Of a DNA stretch of 64,000 nucleotides, positions 27,622 to 35,917 are shown piece by piece. The notes under the pieces were generated by a model. That model was not told the DNA's origin. It was given only the letters and a program-made list of their open reading frames with translations, and ran no database searches. How positions within the stretch are numbered: position 1 is the stretch's first letter; every line of letters begins with the position of its first letter. The DNA lies in contig DASZJQ010000067.1 in NCBI GenBank assembly GCA_035947875.1, forward strand, positions 1 through 64,000, given 5' to 3'. This DNA comes from Bog-473 sp035947875. Lineage in GTDB: Bacteria; Actinomycetota; Acidimicrobiia; Acidimicrobiales; RAAP-2. The position numbers were made by a program, and so were the translations under genes.

Positions 27622-28368
27622 ATGAAGGGTGTCCTACTGGCGGGGGGTACGGGCTCGCGCCTCTACCCGCTCACCCGCATCACCAACAAGCACCTGCTGC
27701 CGATTTACGACCGGCCCATGATCGCCTGGTCCATCGAAGCCCTGGTGAACGCCGGGATCGACCAGATCATGCTCGTCACCGGGGGTACCCACGCCGGCGA
27801 GTTCCTGCGGTTGCTCGGCAACGGGAACGCATTCGGGGTCAGCCGGCTCCAATACGGCTATCAGCACCAGGCCGGCGGCATTGCCGAGGCCCTGGGTGAG
27901 GCGGAGGGCTTTGCCGACGGTGACCCGGTCCTCGTCATGCTGGCCGACAACGTCATGGAGCGCTCGATCAAGCCGATGGTCGACGCCTTTCGGGCCGACC
28001 CGTCGGGCGCGCGCATCCTGCTCACCGCCGTCGACGAGCCCGAGCACCTGCGCCACCTCGGCGTCCCGGTCCTCGACGATGCCGGCCGGGTGGTGCGGAT
28101 CGAGGAGAAGCCCGAGGCGCCGGCCAGCATGTTCGGCGTCACCGGGATCTACTGCTACGACGCCTCGGTCTTCGACATCATCCGCACCCTGGAGCCGTCG
28201 GACCGCGACGAGCTGGAGATCACCGACGTGAACAATCACTACGTGAATCAAGGGCACATGGCCTATGACGTGCTCGAGGGGTTCTGGGGCGACGCCGGCG
28301 AGTCGATCGATGCGTACTACGCCGTGAACGACTTCGTGCGGGCCAACGGAGCCAACGGAAAGGATTAG
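27622..28368 (+). CDS. rmlA: Glucose-1-phosphate thymidylyltransferase (short form)
   Basis: 248 residues. The nucleotide-binding signature is LAGGTGSRLYPLT at the N-terminus, followed by NKHLLPIYDRPMI, RIEEKP and FWGDAGESIDAYY. It is shorter than the 290-residue E. coli RmlA and lacks the allosteric C-terminal part, as in several actinobacterial and archaeal homologues. It makes dTDP-glucose for RmlB, although it lies 23 kb away from rmlB/rmlD. Its stop overlaps the stop of the convergent dxs gene. Confidence 0.88.
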   Translation: MKGVLLAGGTGSRLYPLTRITNKHLLPIYDRPMIAWSIEALVNAGIDQIMLVTGGTHAGEFLRLLGNGNAFGVSRLQYGYQHQAGGIAEALGEAEGFADGDPVLVMLADNVMERSIKPMVDAFRADPSGARILLTAVDEPEHLRHLGVPVLDDAGRVVRIEEKPEAPASMFGVTGIYCYDASVFDIIRTLEPSDRDELEITDVNNHYVNQGHMAYDVLEGFWGDAGESIDAYYAVNDFVRANGANGKD

Positions 28369-30365
28369 GTGGGCTGCTGGTCGGCCACCAACAGCAGCGC
28401 CTCGCGCACGCTCTCGGCAATGCCGGCACCACTGAGACCGAGGCTGGTCAGGATGTCATCGGCCTTCCCCTGAGCCAGGTATTGACGCGGGACTCCGAGG
28501 ACGCGCGTCACGGGGCTGCGGGCGCCCTGCGATGCCGCAGTGGCGGTCATGGCATCGACCAGGAAGGCCCCGGCCCCACCGTGGCGGACGCCATCCTCGG
28601 CGGTGACCACCAGCGCGTGGTCGCCGGCGTCGGCCAGCATGTCGGCATCCGGGGGCGAGACCACCCGGACGTCCCACACGGTGGCCTCTATGCCTCCCTC
28701 GGCCAACTCCTCGGCCGCGGCGAGGCAGGCCTCGACCAACTTGCCGACGGCCAGGAGACAGATCGATCCGTCGCCCGTGCGCAACTTGCGGGCGCGCAAG
28801 CCCGATCCCACCTCGTGGTCGTCGACGTGACGGGGCGCCGTCTTGGGGAAGCGAATGGTGGACGGCCCCGGGAGGGTCAGCGCGGTGGCGAGCATCGGGC
28901 CGACCTCCTCGGCGGCCGAGGGGGCGAAGACCGTCATGCCGGGGATGGCGAGGCTCAGGGCCATGTCGAGGATGCCGTGATGGCTCGGCCCGTCATCGCC
29001 GGTGATCCCGGCCCGGTCGAGCACGAAGACCACGGGGGCGCCGTGCAGGCCGACGTCGAGGTTGGCCTGGTCGAAGGCTCGGCTGAAGAAGGTCGAGTAG
29101 ACCGCCACCACCGGGCGGATGCCGCCCATGGCCATGCCCGCCGCCGAGGTGACCTCGTGCTGCTCGGCGATCCCGACGTCGAAGAAGCGGTCGGGGAAGC
29201 GGGCCTGGAACGGGAGCAGCCCGGTGGGGCCGGGCATGGCGGCGGTGAGCGCGACGATCCGTTCATCGTCGTCGGCCGCCTCGAGCAGCGCCTGGGTGAA
29301 CGCATTCCCGTAGGTGGTGGCGCGGCGCGGTGAGTCGTGGACCTCGGCCTCTGGGGTGGAGCCGGGAGAGGCGACGCCGCCGGCATCGGCCCCGGCAGAA
29401 CCACCCACGGCCGGTCCAGCGGAGCTGCCGATCGTATTGTCGAGCGTGACGGGCTTGGTGGCCTTCACGTCGTGGAGGCGTTGGATGTCGTCCTCTTCGG
29501 CCGGGGCGTAGCCCCGGCCCTTCTGGGTCAGGACATGGACGACGATGGGGCCGCTCCACTCGGCGGCGTGCGCGAAGGCCTGTTCCATCAGCTCGACGTC
29601 ATGGCCGTCGATGGGGCCGGCGTACCGGACGCCGAGGGCCTCGAAGAAGGTGTGCGGTGCCACCATCTCGCGCAGGGCATTGGTCACCGAGTGCACGCTC
29701 GAGTAGGCCAGGGGTCCGAGAGCGGGCAGGTCACGCAGGCGCGTGCGGATCCGTTCGCGCGTCTGGGTATAGGTCGGGTTGAGTCGCAGGTTGGTCAGGC
29801 TTTGCGACAGGTGGGACACCGTGGGGGCATAGGAGCGACCGTTGTCGTTGAGGACGATGACCACCGGGATGCCGCTATGGCCCAGATTGTTGAGGGCTTC
29901 ATAGGCCATGCCCCCCGTCAGGGCGCCGTCACCGACGACGGCGATGACCCTGCGCTTCTCGGCGTCGCCCCGTAACGCGAAGGCATTGGCCAGCCCGTGG
30001 GCGTAGGAGAGGGCGGTCGAGGCGTGGCTGTTTTCGATCCAGTCGTGCTCGGACTCGGCCCGGTTCGGGTAGCCCGACATGCCGCCGGCCTGCTTGAGGG
30101 TCTGGAAGCCGTAGCGGCGACCGGTGATCAGCTTGTGGACGTAGGCCTGGTGGCCGGTGTCGAACAACACGACGTCGCGCGGTGAATCGAAGACCCGGTG
30201 CACGGCCAGTGTCAGCTCCACCGCGCCCAGGTTCGACCCGAGGTGCCCGCCGGTGGTGGTGACGGTGTCCACGATGAAGGTACGTATCTCCTCGGCCAGG
30301 GTGGTCAGTTCTTCGTGGTTGAGGGCCTTGAGGTCGTCCGGTGTCTCGATACTGGGAAGCAGCAT
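28365..30365 (-). CDS. dxs: 1-deoxy-D-xylulose-5-phosphate synthase
   Basis: 666 residues. Thiamine-diphosphate motif GDGALTGGMAYEALN, early His in GGHLGSNLGAVELT, transketolase central domain with DRAGITGDDGPSHHG, and a C-terminal domain. It condenses pyruvate and glyceraldehyde-3-phosphate at the entry of the MEP isoprenoid pathway, which would also feed the polyprenyl carriers used by the glycosyltransferases. An inter-domain segment near 310-340 is rich in Gly/Ala/Ser and longer than usual. ATG 30365 begins the conserved MLLPSIETPDDL. The minus frame open far beyond it is not coding. Confidence 0.95.
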   Translation of the reverse strand: MLLPSIETPDDLKALNHEELTTLAEEIRTFIVDTVTTTGGHLGSNLGAVELTLAVHRVFDSPRDVVLFDTGHQAYVHKLITGRRYGFQTLKQAGGMSGYPNRAESEHDWIENSHASTALSYAHGLANAFALRGDAEKRRVIAVVGDGALTGGMAYEALNNLGHSGIPVVIVLNDNGRSYAPTVSHLSQSLTNLRLNPTYTQTRERIRTRLRDLPALGPLAYSSVHSVTNALREMVAPHTFFEALGVRYAGPIDGHDVELMEQAFAHAAEWSGPIVVHVLTQKGRGYAPAEEDDIQRLHDVKATKPVTLDNTIGSSAGPAVGGSAGADAGGVASPGSTPEAEVHDSPRRATTYGNAFTQALLEAADDDERIVALTAAMPGPTGLLPFQARFPDRFFDVGIAEQHEVTSAAGMAMGGIRPVVAVYSTFFSRAFDQANLDVGLHGAPVVFVLDRAGITGDDGPSHHGILDMALSLAIPGMTVFAPSAAEEVGPMLATALTLPGPSTIRFPKTAPRHVDDHEVGSGLRARKLRTGDGSICLLAVGKLVEACLAAAEELAEGGIEATVWDVRVVSPPDADMLADAGDHALVVTAEDGVRHGGAGAFLVDAMTATAASQGARSPVTRVLGVPRQYLAQGKADDILTSLGLSGAGIAESVREALLLVADQQPT

Positions 30366-30379
30366 GGGAATGGGTGAGG

Positions 30380-31525
30380 TTACCCCGTCCGGCTCGCGGG
30401 CGGCCTGCGCTCCCTCCACAGGAGCGAGGCCAGCGCCACCCCGAATGCGGCCAGGGCCAGGACCTGCAGCCCCCGCTGGGCGCCATAGGTCTGGGAGACC
30501 CAACCGACCACCGGGGCCCCGGCCACCCACCCGATGTACCCGGCGGCGGTGAACGTGCCGACCGCGCTTACCACCTGGGTGGCCAGGACACTGACCCGGC
30601 TCATCACCAGCGGCCAGAACAACGAGGCCCCGCCGGCGCCGAGGGCGAGCCCGACGGCGGCCACCACCGACCAGGGGACCAGTGATTCGAGCAGGATGCC
30701 ACCACCGGCCACGCAGCCGCCGACGATGAGGGCGTGTCGGGCCGAGAGACGACCCAGCAGCGCGCCGCCGGCGCTGCGGGTGGTGGCGGCCACCGACTGG
30801 CCGACCACGTAGGCGCCGGCTCCGAGGAGGACCCCGGTGGCCAGGTGGTTGCGCAGAAAGAGGACGCCCCAGGTGTCGACGCCGCCCTCGGTGATCTCGG
30901 CCAGGGCGAAGACGACGAGGAGCACCAGGAGGCCGTCCCGCTGCAGCCGGCGGATGGGGTGGGCGGTGCGGGCGTGCTCGCCGTCGGGGCCGACGCGGAC
31001 CGGTGGCACGTCCGCTTCGGTGGCCAACGCCCACACGCCGACCACCAGCGCCACGGCGGCGACGCCGGGCCAGACCCAGCGCCATGACACGCCGGCGTGC
31101 AGGAGGAGACCGGCAATGGCGGCCCCGCACAGGGCGCCGCAATTGAAGAGGGCATGGAAGCGGACGAGGGCGGCGGGGTGGCCGATGAGCCGGTGCGACA
31201 CCTCGGCGTTCATGGCCGTGTCGATGCTGCCGCCGGCGATCTCCACCAAGATGAGGGCCACGACGAACAGCCATTTCTCCGGGGCCGCACTGAGGAGAAC
31301 AAGGAGCCCGCTCCAGGCGAACAGGGCAATCCACAGCAGCCGGCGCGCCCCGACCCGGTCGGCCAGGTGCGCCATGACGGCACTGGAGGCACCCGCCACT
31401 GCGATGGCCACCGCCAGCAGCAGGCCGAGCTGGGCGTCGTTGATACCGAAGGTGTGCTGGATGTTGTAGACCATGACGGCCCAGCTGCCCCAGAACAGGC
31501 CGAAGGTGGCGAAGGCGGCGACCAC
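30380..31525 (-). CDS. MFS transporter
   Basis: About 381 residues with 12 predicted membrane segments. The N-terminal FGLFWGSWAVMVYNIQ and loop ADRVGARRLLW fit the YbjJ-like branch of the major facilitator superfamily. The substrate is unknown; it could be an exporter. The start is uncertain: GTG 31525 precedes the first helix, while a CTG at 31582 would overlap the upstream thioesterase stop and add 19 residues. It is transcribed after the thioesterase and stops 14 nt before dxs. Confidence 0.8.
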   Translation of the reverse strand: MVAAFATFGLFWGSWAVMVYNIQHTFGINDAQLGLLLAVAIAVAGASSAVMAHLADRVGARRLLWIALFAWSGLLVLLSAAPEKWLFVVALILVEIAGGSIDTAMNAEVSHRLIGHPAALVRFHALFNCGALCGAAIAGLLLHAGVSWRWVWPGVAAVALVVGVWALATEADVPPVRVGPDGEHARTAHPIRRLQRDGLLVLLVVFALAEITEGGVDTWGVLFLRNHLATGVLLGAGAYVVGQSVAATTRSAGGALLGRLSARHALIVGGCVAGGGILLESLVPWSVVAAVGLALGAGGASLFWPLVMSRVSVLATQVVSAVGTFTAAGYIGWVAGAPVVGWVSQTYGAQRGLQVLALAAFGVALASLLWRERRPPASRTG

Positions 31526-31578
31526 GGGCCCGGCCCCGACCAGGGACTCCCGCCCGGTGCGGAACGCGGGTGCGTTGG

Positions 31579-32022
31579 TCAGGACGAGCCGGCGCCGCCG
31601 GCCTTGGCCAAGAAGGTGTGCTCGTCGACCAGCACCCGGGTCACCCGGCCGGCCCCGACCAGGCCGCCGCCATCGCCTTCGAGCCTGGCTGCCGACACCT
31701 TGAAGGTGAGGCGCCGACCTTCCATCTTGACCAGCGTGGCCTCGGCCAGGATCACCTTGCCGACGACCACGGGGGCCAGGTGGTCGAACTGCACCCTGGT
31801 GGCCACGCTGGTCTGGGCGGACGTCAGGTGCCCGTCGGTGGCCCGCAGCGACGCTTCCTCGCACAGGGCGATGAGCCGGGGAGTGGCCAGAACCGGGACG
31901 TCGCCGGAGCGGAAGTGCTGGGCCGTGTCCTCGTCGGAGACCGTGAGCTCCACCTGGGCCGAGAGACCCGTGTGGGGTGGATGCCCGACCGGCGGCGTCA
32001 GCTCGGAGGAAGGAACGGGCAC
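31579..32022 (-). CDS. Thioesterase, fluoroacetyl-CoA-thioesterase (FlK)-like
   Basis: 147 residues from GTG 32022. Hot-dog fold elements: TVSDEDTAQHF, PVLATPRLIALCEEA (Thr and Glu of the FlK triad), TSVATRVQFDHLAPV (with the triad His) and FKVSA. Such enzymes cleave acyl-CoA thioesters; the fluoro-specific activity belongs only to the Streptomyces cattleya member, so the substrate here is open. It is divergent from tldD with 19 bp between starts, which implies overlapping promoters. Confidence 0.75.
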   Translation of the reverse strand: MPVPSSELTPPVGHPPHTGLSAQVELTVSDEDTAQHFRSGDVPVLATPRLIALCEEASLRATDGHLTSAQTSVATRVQFDHLAPVVVGKVILAEATLVKMEGRRLTFKVSAARLEGDGGGLVGAGRVTRVLVDEHTFLAKAGGAGSS

Positions 32023-32041
32023 GACGATTACGATACCGCCC

Positions 32042-33439
32042 GTGACCGATACCTCTTTGATCCCGAATGACGTCGTCGAGCGGGTCCTGGCGGCCGCCTT
32101 GGCCAAGGGCGGGGAGATGGCCGAGGTCTTCGCCGAGGACAGCACCTCCTCGGGGGCGATGATGGACGACCGCCGGGTGGAAGAGCTCTCCTCGGGGCGC
32201 TCCCGGGGCGCGGGCATCCGCGTGGTCGATGGCGAGACCACCGGCTTCGCCCACACGGCCGATCTGAGCGAGGCCGGGTTGTTCGCCGCCGCCGCGGCGG
32301 CCGCAGCGGTGGCCCGCGAGGGCGGCGGCAAGGTGCGCACGGTGGCGTTGGGACCGACGCGGGCGCACTCGGCCCGGGCCCAGGTGCTGCCCGGGTCGGT
32401 CGAGAAGGCGGCCAAGTTGGAGCTCTTGACCCGGGCCGACGGCGCCGCCCGGGCGGCCGGCGACGCCATCGTGCAGGTACAGGTGGGGTACGGCGACAGC
32501 CGTCGGCGCATTCTGATCGCCAACTCCGAGGGACTCCTGGCCGAAGACGACCAGGTCCGCACCCGTTTCAATGTGATGTGCGTGGCCAACGGTGACACCG
32601 GGATGCAGACCGGCTACGAGTCGCTGGCCCGCACCGAGGGTTACGAGATCTTCGCCCGGCACAACGTGGAGGACCTGGCCGGCATCGCGGCCGGCCGGGC
32701 CCTGGCCAAGCTCTCGGCCCGACCCGCGCCGTCGGGCGAGGTGCCCATCGTGCTGGCCGGCGGCAGCGGAGGGATCCTTTTTCACGAAGCCTGCGGGCAT
32801 GGCCTCGAGGCTGATCACATCGTCAAGGACGCCTCGGTCTACACCGGGCAGGTGGGCGAGCTGGTGGCCAGCCCGCTGGTCACGCTGGTCGATGACGGCA
32901 CGGTCGCCGGCGAGTGGGGCAACTTCGCCGTGGACGACGAGGGCCACGCGCCGGCACGCAACGTGCTCATCGAGAACGGGATCCTGACCGACTACATGTG
33001 GGACTGGCTGCGGGCGCACCGGGAGGGCCGGGCCTCGTCGGGCAACGGCCGGCGCCAGAGCTACCAACACCTGCCCATGGTGCGCATGACCAACACCTAC
33101 CTCCTGGCCGGCACCGAGAACGCCGATGAGATCGTGGCCCAGACCCCTTCGGGTGTCTACGTCAAGAAGCTGGGTGGGGGTCAGGTCAACACCGCCACTG
33201 GGGACTTCGTCTTCGGGACCACCGAGGCCTATTTAATTGAGAATGGTCACGTGACCGAGCCGTTGCGCGACGCCAACCTGATCGGCAACGGCCCCGAGGT
33301 GCTCCGCCGCATCGACGCCGTGGCCGACGACTTCGACATGACGCCGGGCACCTGCGGCAAGGACGGGCAGAGCGTGCCGGTCGGCTGCGGGCAAGCCACC
33401 CTGCGCATCACCGGGGTCACGCTGGGTGGGACGGCCTGA
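32042..33439 (+). CDS. tldD: TldD-family metalloprotease subunit
   Basis: 465 residues from GTG 32042. The zinc site HEACGH (His248, Glu249, His253) lies in GGILFHEACGHGLEAD. The N-terminal half includes an eight-alanine run. With TldE it forms a heterodimeric barrel protease that digests small unfolded peptides and can mature ribosomal or toxin peptides. It shares one base with the downstream tldE start (TGATG). A longer upstream frame is antisense to the MFS gene. Confidence 0.93.
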   Translation: MTDTSLIPNDVVERVLAAALAKGGEMAEVFAEDSTSSGAMMDDRRVEELSSGRSRGAGIRVVDGETTGFAHTADLSEAGLFAAAAAAAAVAREGGGKVRTVALGPTRAHSARAQVLPGSVEKAAKLELLTRADGAARAAGDAIVQVQVGYGDSRRRILIANSEGLLAEDDQVRTRFNVMCVANGDTGMQTGYESLARTEGYEIFARHNVEDLAGIAAGRALAKLSARPAPSGEVPIVLAGGSGGILFHEACGHGLEADHIVKDASVYTGQVGELVASPLVTLVDDGTVAGEWGNFAVDDEGHAPARNVLIENGILTDYMWDWLRAHREGRASSGNGRRQSYQHLPMVRMTNTYLLAGTENADEIVAQTPSGVYVKKLGGGQVNTATGDFVFGTTEAYLIENGHVTEPLRDANLIGNGPEVLRRIDAVADDFDMTPGTCGKDGQSVPVGCGQATLRITGVTLGGTA

Positions 33440-34800
33440 TGAGTGATCTGTTGGCCCTGGCCACCTCGGTGGTCGAGAAGGCGCAGGCCGGCGAGGGGAT
33501 GGAGGTCTACGTCGTCCGGGGCAGCGAGACCGAGGTGCGGGCCTACGAAGGGAGCCTCGAGTCGTTGACGTCCGCCGACTCTTCGGGAGTCGGTATCCGG
33601 GTCGTCCTCGAAGGCGCCGAAGGGGAAGGGAGCCGGCTGGGATTCGCCTGGGCCGGCTCGCTCGACCCGGCGGTGATCGAGGCCGCGCTGGCGGACGCCC
33701 GGGACAACGCCCGCTACGCCACGCCGGACCCCGACGTCGTGCTGGCCCGGCCCGACGGCGCGTCGGTGGTGGAGCAGGACCTCTGGGATGACGGTGTCAC
33801 CGCCACGCCGATGGAAGACAAGATCGCTCTGGCCCTCGAGCTCGAACGGGCCACCCGGGCGGCCGACGACCGGGTCCGCCAGGTGTCTTCGGCCGACTAC
33901 TCCGACGAGCGGGCGGAGATGGCGCTGGCCTCGACCACGGGGATCCGATCCTCGGCCCGACGCACCACGGCCTTCGTCTCCGTCGATGCCATCGCCGGCG
34001 TCGGGGCCGACACGCAGACCGGGACCGGTTTCAGCGTGGGACGGGCCCCGGCGGACCTCGACCCCGACGAGGCCATGGGCGAGGCCGTCCAGCGCTCCAC
34101 CCGCCTGCTCGGCGCCCAGAAGGCCCAATCGGGGCGGTACACCGTGGTCTTCGACCCCCGGGTGGTCTCCACCCTGCTCTCGGTGATGGCGTCGGCCCTG
34201 TCGGGCGAGGCCGTGGTCAAGGGCCGGTCGTTCTTTGCCGGCCGGATCGGCGAGTCGGTGGCCAACGCGGCCGTGACCCTGGTCGACGACCCGACCGACA
34301 GCCGGGCCTTCAGTGCGTCGACGTACGACGCCGAGGGACTGGCCTGCCGGCGCAACGTGCTGATCTCCGACGGCATGTTGCGCATGTTCGTCTTCGACAC
34401 GGTGTCGGCCCGCCGGGCCCAGATGCAGTCGACCGGTTCGGCCGTGCGTGGCGGTTTCGCCGGTACGCCGTCGGCCGGATGCCGGGCCCTGGTGCTCCAG
34501 CCCGGGACCAAGGGGGCCGACGACATCTTGGCTTCGGTGGGCGACGGCCTCTACGTCCAGTCGGTCACCGGCATCCATTCGGGTGTCAATACGGTCAGCG
34601 GCGATTTCTCCGTCGGGGCGGAAGGGCTCATGATCCGGGGCGGCGCCCTGGCCGAGCCGGTGCGTGAAGTCACCGTGGCCTCGACCCTGCAGAGGATGTT
34701 GCAGTCGATCGTGGAGATCGGCGGCGACCTGCGCTGGCTCCCGGGCTCGGCGGCCGGCCAGACGCTGGCCATTGCCGACATGCAGCTCAGTGGGGAGTAG
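33439..34800 (+). CDS. tldE: TldE/PmbA-family protease subunit
   Basis: 453 residues, homologous in fold to TldD but without the HExxxH zinc site, as expected for the structural partner TldE/PmbA. Recognisable stretches are KGRSFFAGRIGESVAN, RRNVLISDGML and GVNTVSGDFSVGAEG. TldD is inactive without this subunit. Start ATG 33439 overlaps the tldD stop, giving equal synthesis of the two chains. Confidence 0.92.
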   Translation: MSDLLALATSVVEKAQAGEGMEVYVVRGSETEVRAYEGSLESLTSADSSGVGIRVVLEGAEGEGSRLGFAWAGSLDPAVIEAALADARDNARYATPDPDVVLARPDGASVVEQDLWDDGVTATPMEDKIALALELERATRAADDRVRQVSSADYSDERAEMALASTTGIRSSARRTTAFVSVDAIAGVGADTQTGTGFSVGRAPADLDPDEAMGEAVQRSTRLLGAQKAQSGRYTVVFDPRVVSTLLSVMASALSGEAVVKGRSFFAGRIGESVANAAVTLVDDPTDSRAFSASTYDAEGLACRRNVLISDGMLRMFVFDTVSARRAQMQSTGSAVRGGFAGTPSAGCRALVLQPGTKGADDILASVGDGLYVQSVTGIHSGVNTVSGDFSVGAEGLMIRGGALAEPVREVTVASTLQRMLQSIVEIGGDLRWLPGSAAGQTLAIADMQLSGE

Positions 34801-34835
34801 GCCCCGTTCGGAGCGTGGGGGCCGTCAGCTGGTGG

Positions 34836-35207
34836 TCAGCTGGCGGTGGAAGCAGCCGGCTTCGATTCCTTTGGACTGGACGTGCTGCCGCGGTCCGACG
34901 AGGGCTTCGAGCCGTCCGACGAGGGCTTCGAGCCGTCCGCCTTGGTGGTGGTCGAATCGGACTTGCCGTCGCCCGATGCGGGCGTGGCCCCCTCGGACTT
35001 CTTGGCCTCCCCGTTCGAGGCGGAGGAAGAGACGCGCGAGTCGGTCTTGTAGAAGCCGCTGCCCTTGAAGGCGATGCCCACGGCCCCGTAGACCTTGCGC
35101 AGGGCGCCATCACACTCGGGGCAGATGCTCAGAGGGTCGTCCGTGAAGCTCTGAACAGCATCGAGCCGGTGCCCACACGCCGTGCAGGCGTACTCATAGG
35201 TCGGCAA
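34836..35207 (-). CDS. FmdB-family zinc-ribbon protein
   Basis: 123 residues. The start is TTG 35207: a GGAGG site lies 7 nt upstream and the family's MPTYEY begins exactly there. The N-terminal zinc ribbon uses C8-x-x-C11 and C29-x-x-C32. Residues from about 60 onward are a Ser/Lys/Asp-rich disordered tail with a duplicated seven-residue unit. FmdB-type proteins are common near formamidase or ribosome-linked genes, but their role is poorly known. Likely cytoplasmic. Confidence 0.85.
   Translation of the reverse strand: MPTYEYACTACGHRLDAVQSFTDDPLSICPECDGALRKVYGAVGIAFKGSGFYKTDSRVSSSASNGEAKKSEGATPASGDGKSDSTTTKADGSKPSSDGSKPSSDRGSTSSPKESKPAASTAS
34894..34935. repeat. Tandem 21-bp duplication in the FmdB tail
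   Basis: Two exact copies of a 21-base unit (34894-34914 and 34915-34935) encode two copies of a seven-residue Ser/Lys/Pro/Asp segment in the disordered tail. The unit is a multiple of three, so copy-number change would keep the frame. Confidence 0.85.
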
Positions 35208-35335
35208 TTTCGCTCCTCCACATCGCTCTGTTGGCACTCTCAAGCCTTGACTGCCAATACTACCCGACAAGTTTCGGGGCTCGGCCGAGCCGATCGTCCT
35301 GTGTCCCCTCCGGCCAGGCCGTACAATGCTGGTTC

Positions 35336-35824
35336 GTGTCCGATCGCAGCCTGGCCCATCTCGATCCGCTCGGCGGCGCTCGCATGGTCGACGTCACCCC
35401 CCGGGAGCCGACCCATCGCCGGGCCCTGGCCCGCTGCCGGGTGGCCATGCTGCCCGAGACGACCACCCTGGTGGCCAACAACGCCATCACCAAGGGCGAC
35501 GTGCTGGCGGCGGCGCGGATCGCCGGGATTCAGGCGGCCAAGCGCACGGCTGAGCTCATCCCCATGTGCCACCCCGTCCTGGTGGGGTCCATCGCCGTGA
35601 ATTTCTTCATCGGCGACGACTACGTCGAGGTGGAGGCCCAGGTCGAGACGGTCGACCGCACCGGGGTGGAGATGGAAGCCATGACGGCCTGCACCACGGC
35701 GGCCCTCACCGTCTACGACATGTGCAAGTCGTCGGACCGCACCATGACCATCGAGCACGTGGCGCTCTGGGAGAAGTCGGGGGGCCGTTCGGGCCCTTGG
35801 CGCCGTCCCGAGACCTCGCCGTAG
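35336..35824 (+). CDS. moaC: Cyclic pyranopterin monophosphate synthase
   Basis: 162 residues from GTG 35336. MoaC landmarks: LAHLDPLGGARMVDV, PMCHPVLVGS and EMEAMTACTTAALTVYDMCK. Together with MoaA it turns GTP into cyclic pyranopterin monophosphate, the first stage of molybdenum cofactor synthesis. No other moa gene is in the window. Translation from an upstream in-frame ATG would add about 35 residues lacking homology. Confidence 0.95.
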   Translation: MSDRSLAHLDPLGGARMVDVTPREPTHRRALARCRVAMLPETTTLVANNAITKGDVLAAARIAGIQAAKRTAELIPMCHPVLVGSIAVNFFIGDDYVEVEAQVETVDRTGVEMEAMTACTTAALTVYDMCKSSDRTMTIEHVALWEKSGGRSGPWRRPETSP

Positions 35825-35880
35825 CTCCTCTCCGTCTCCGTCGCGTTTCCTCGCTCTCCGTCCTTCTCCGCCGCTTCTTT
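35825..35880 (+). other. Pyrimidine-rich tract after moaC
   Basis: 56 bases right after the moaC stop contain no A and only eight G; the rest is C and T. A C-rich, G-poor unstructured RNA of this kind could serve as a Rho-loading (rut) site ending moaC transcription before the carboxyltransferase gene. This is inference from composition. Confidence 0.45.
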
Positions 35881-35917
35881 GGGCCCACCGGCCACGGTGT
35901 CGGTAGATTCTGGGACA

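Noticed and set aside
30366..31334. Upstream extension of dxs
   Set aside because: The residues are Arg/Pro/Gly-rich antisense of the MFS gene; DXS homology starts at ATG 30365.
31526..33070. MFS frame open far upstream on the minus strand, suggesting a large fusion protein
   Set aside because: The extension is antisense to tldD and the thioesterase region and has shadow composition; MFS homology begins near 31525.
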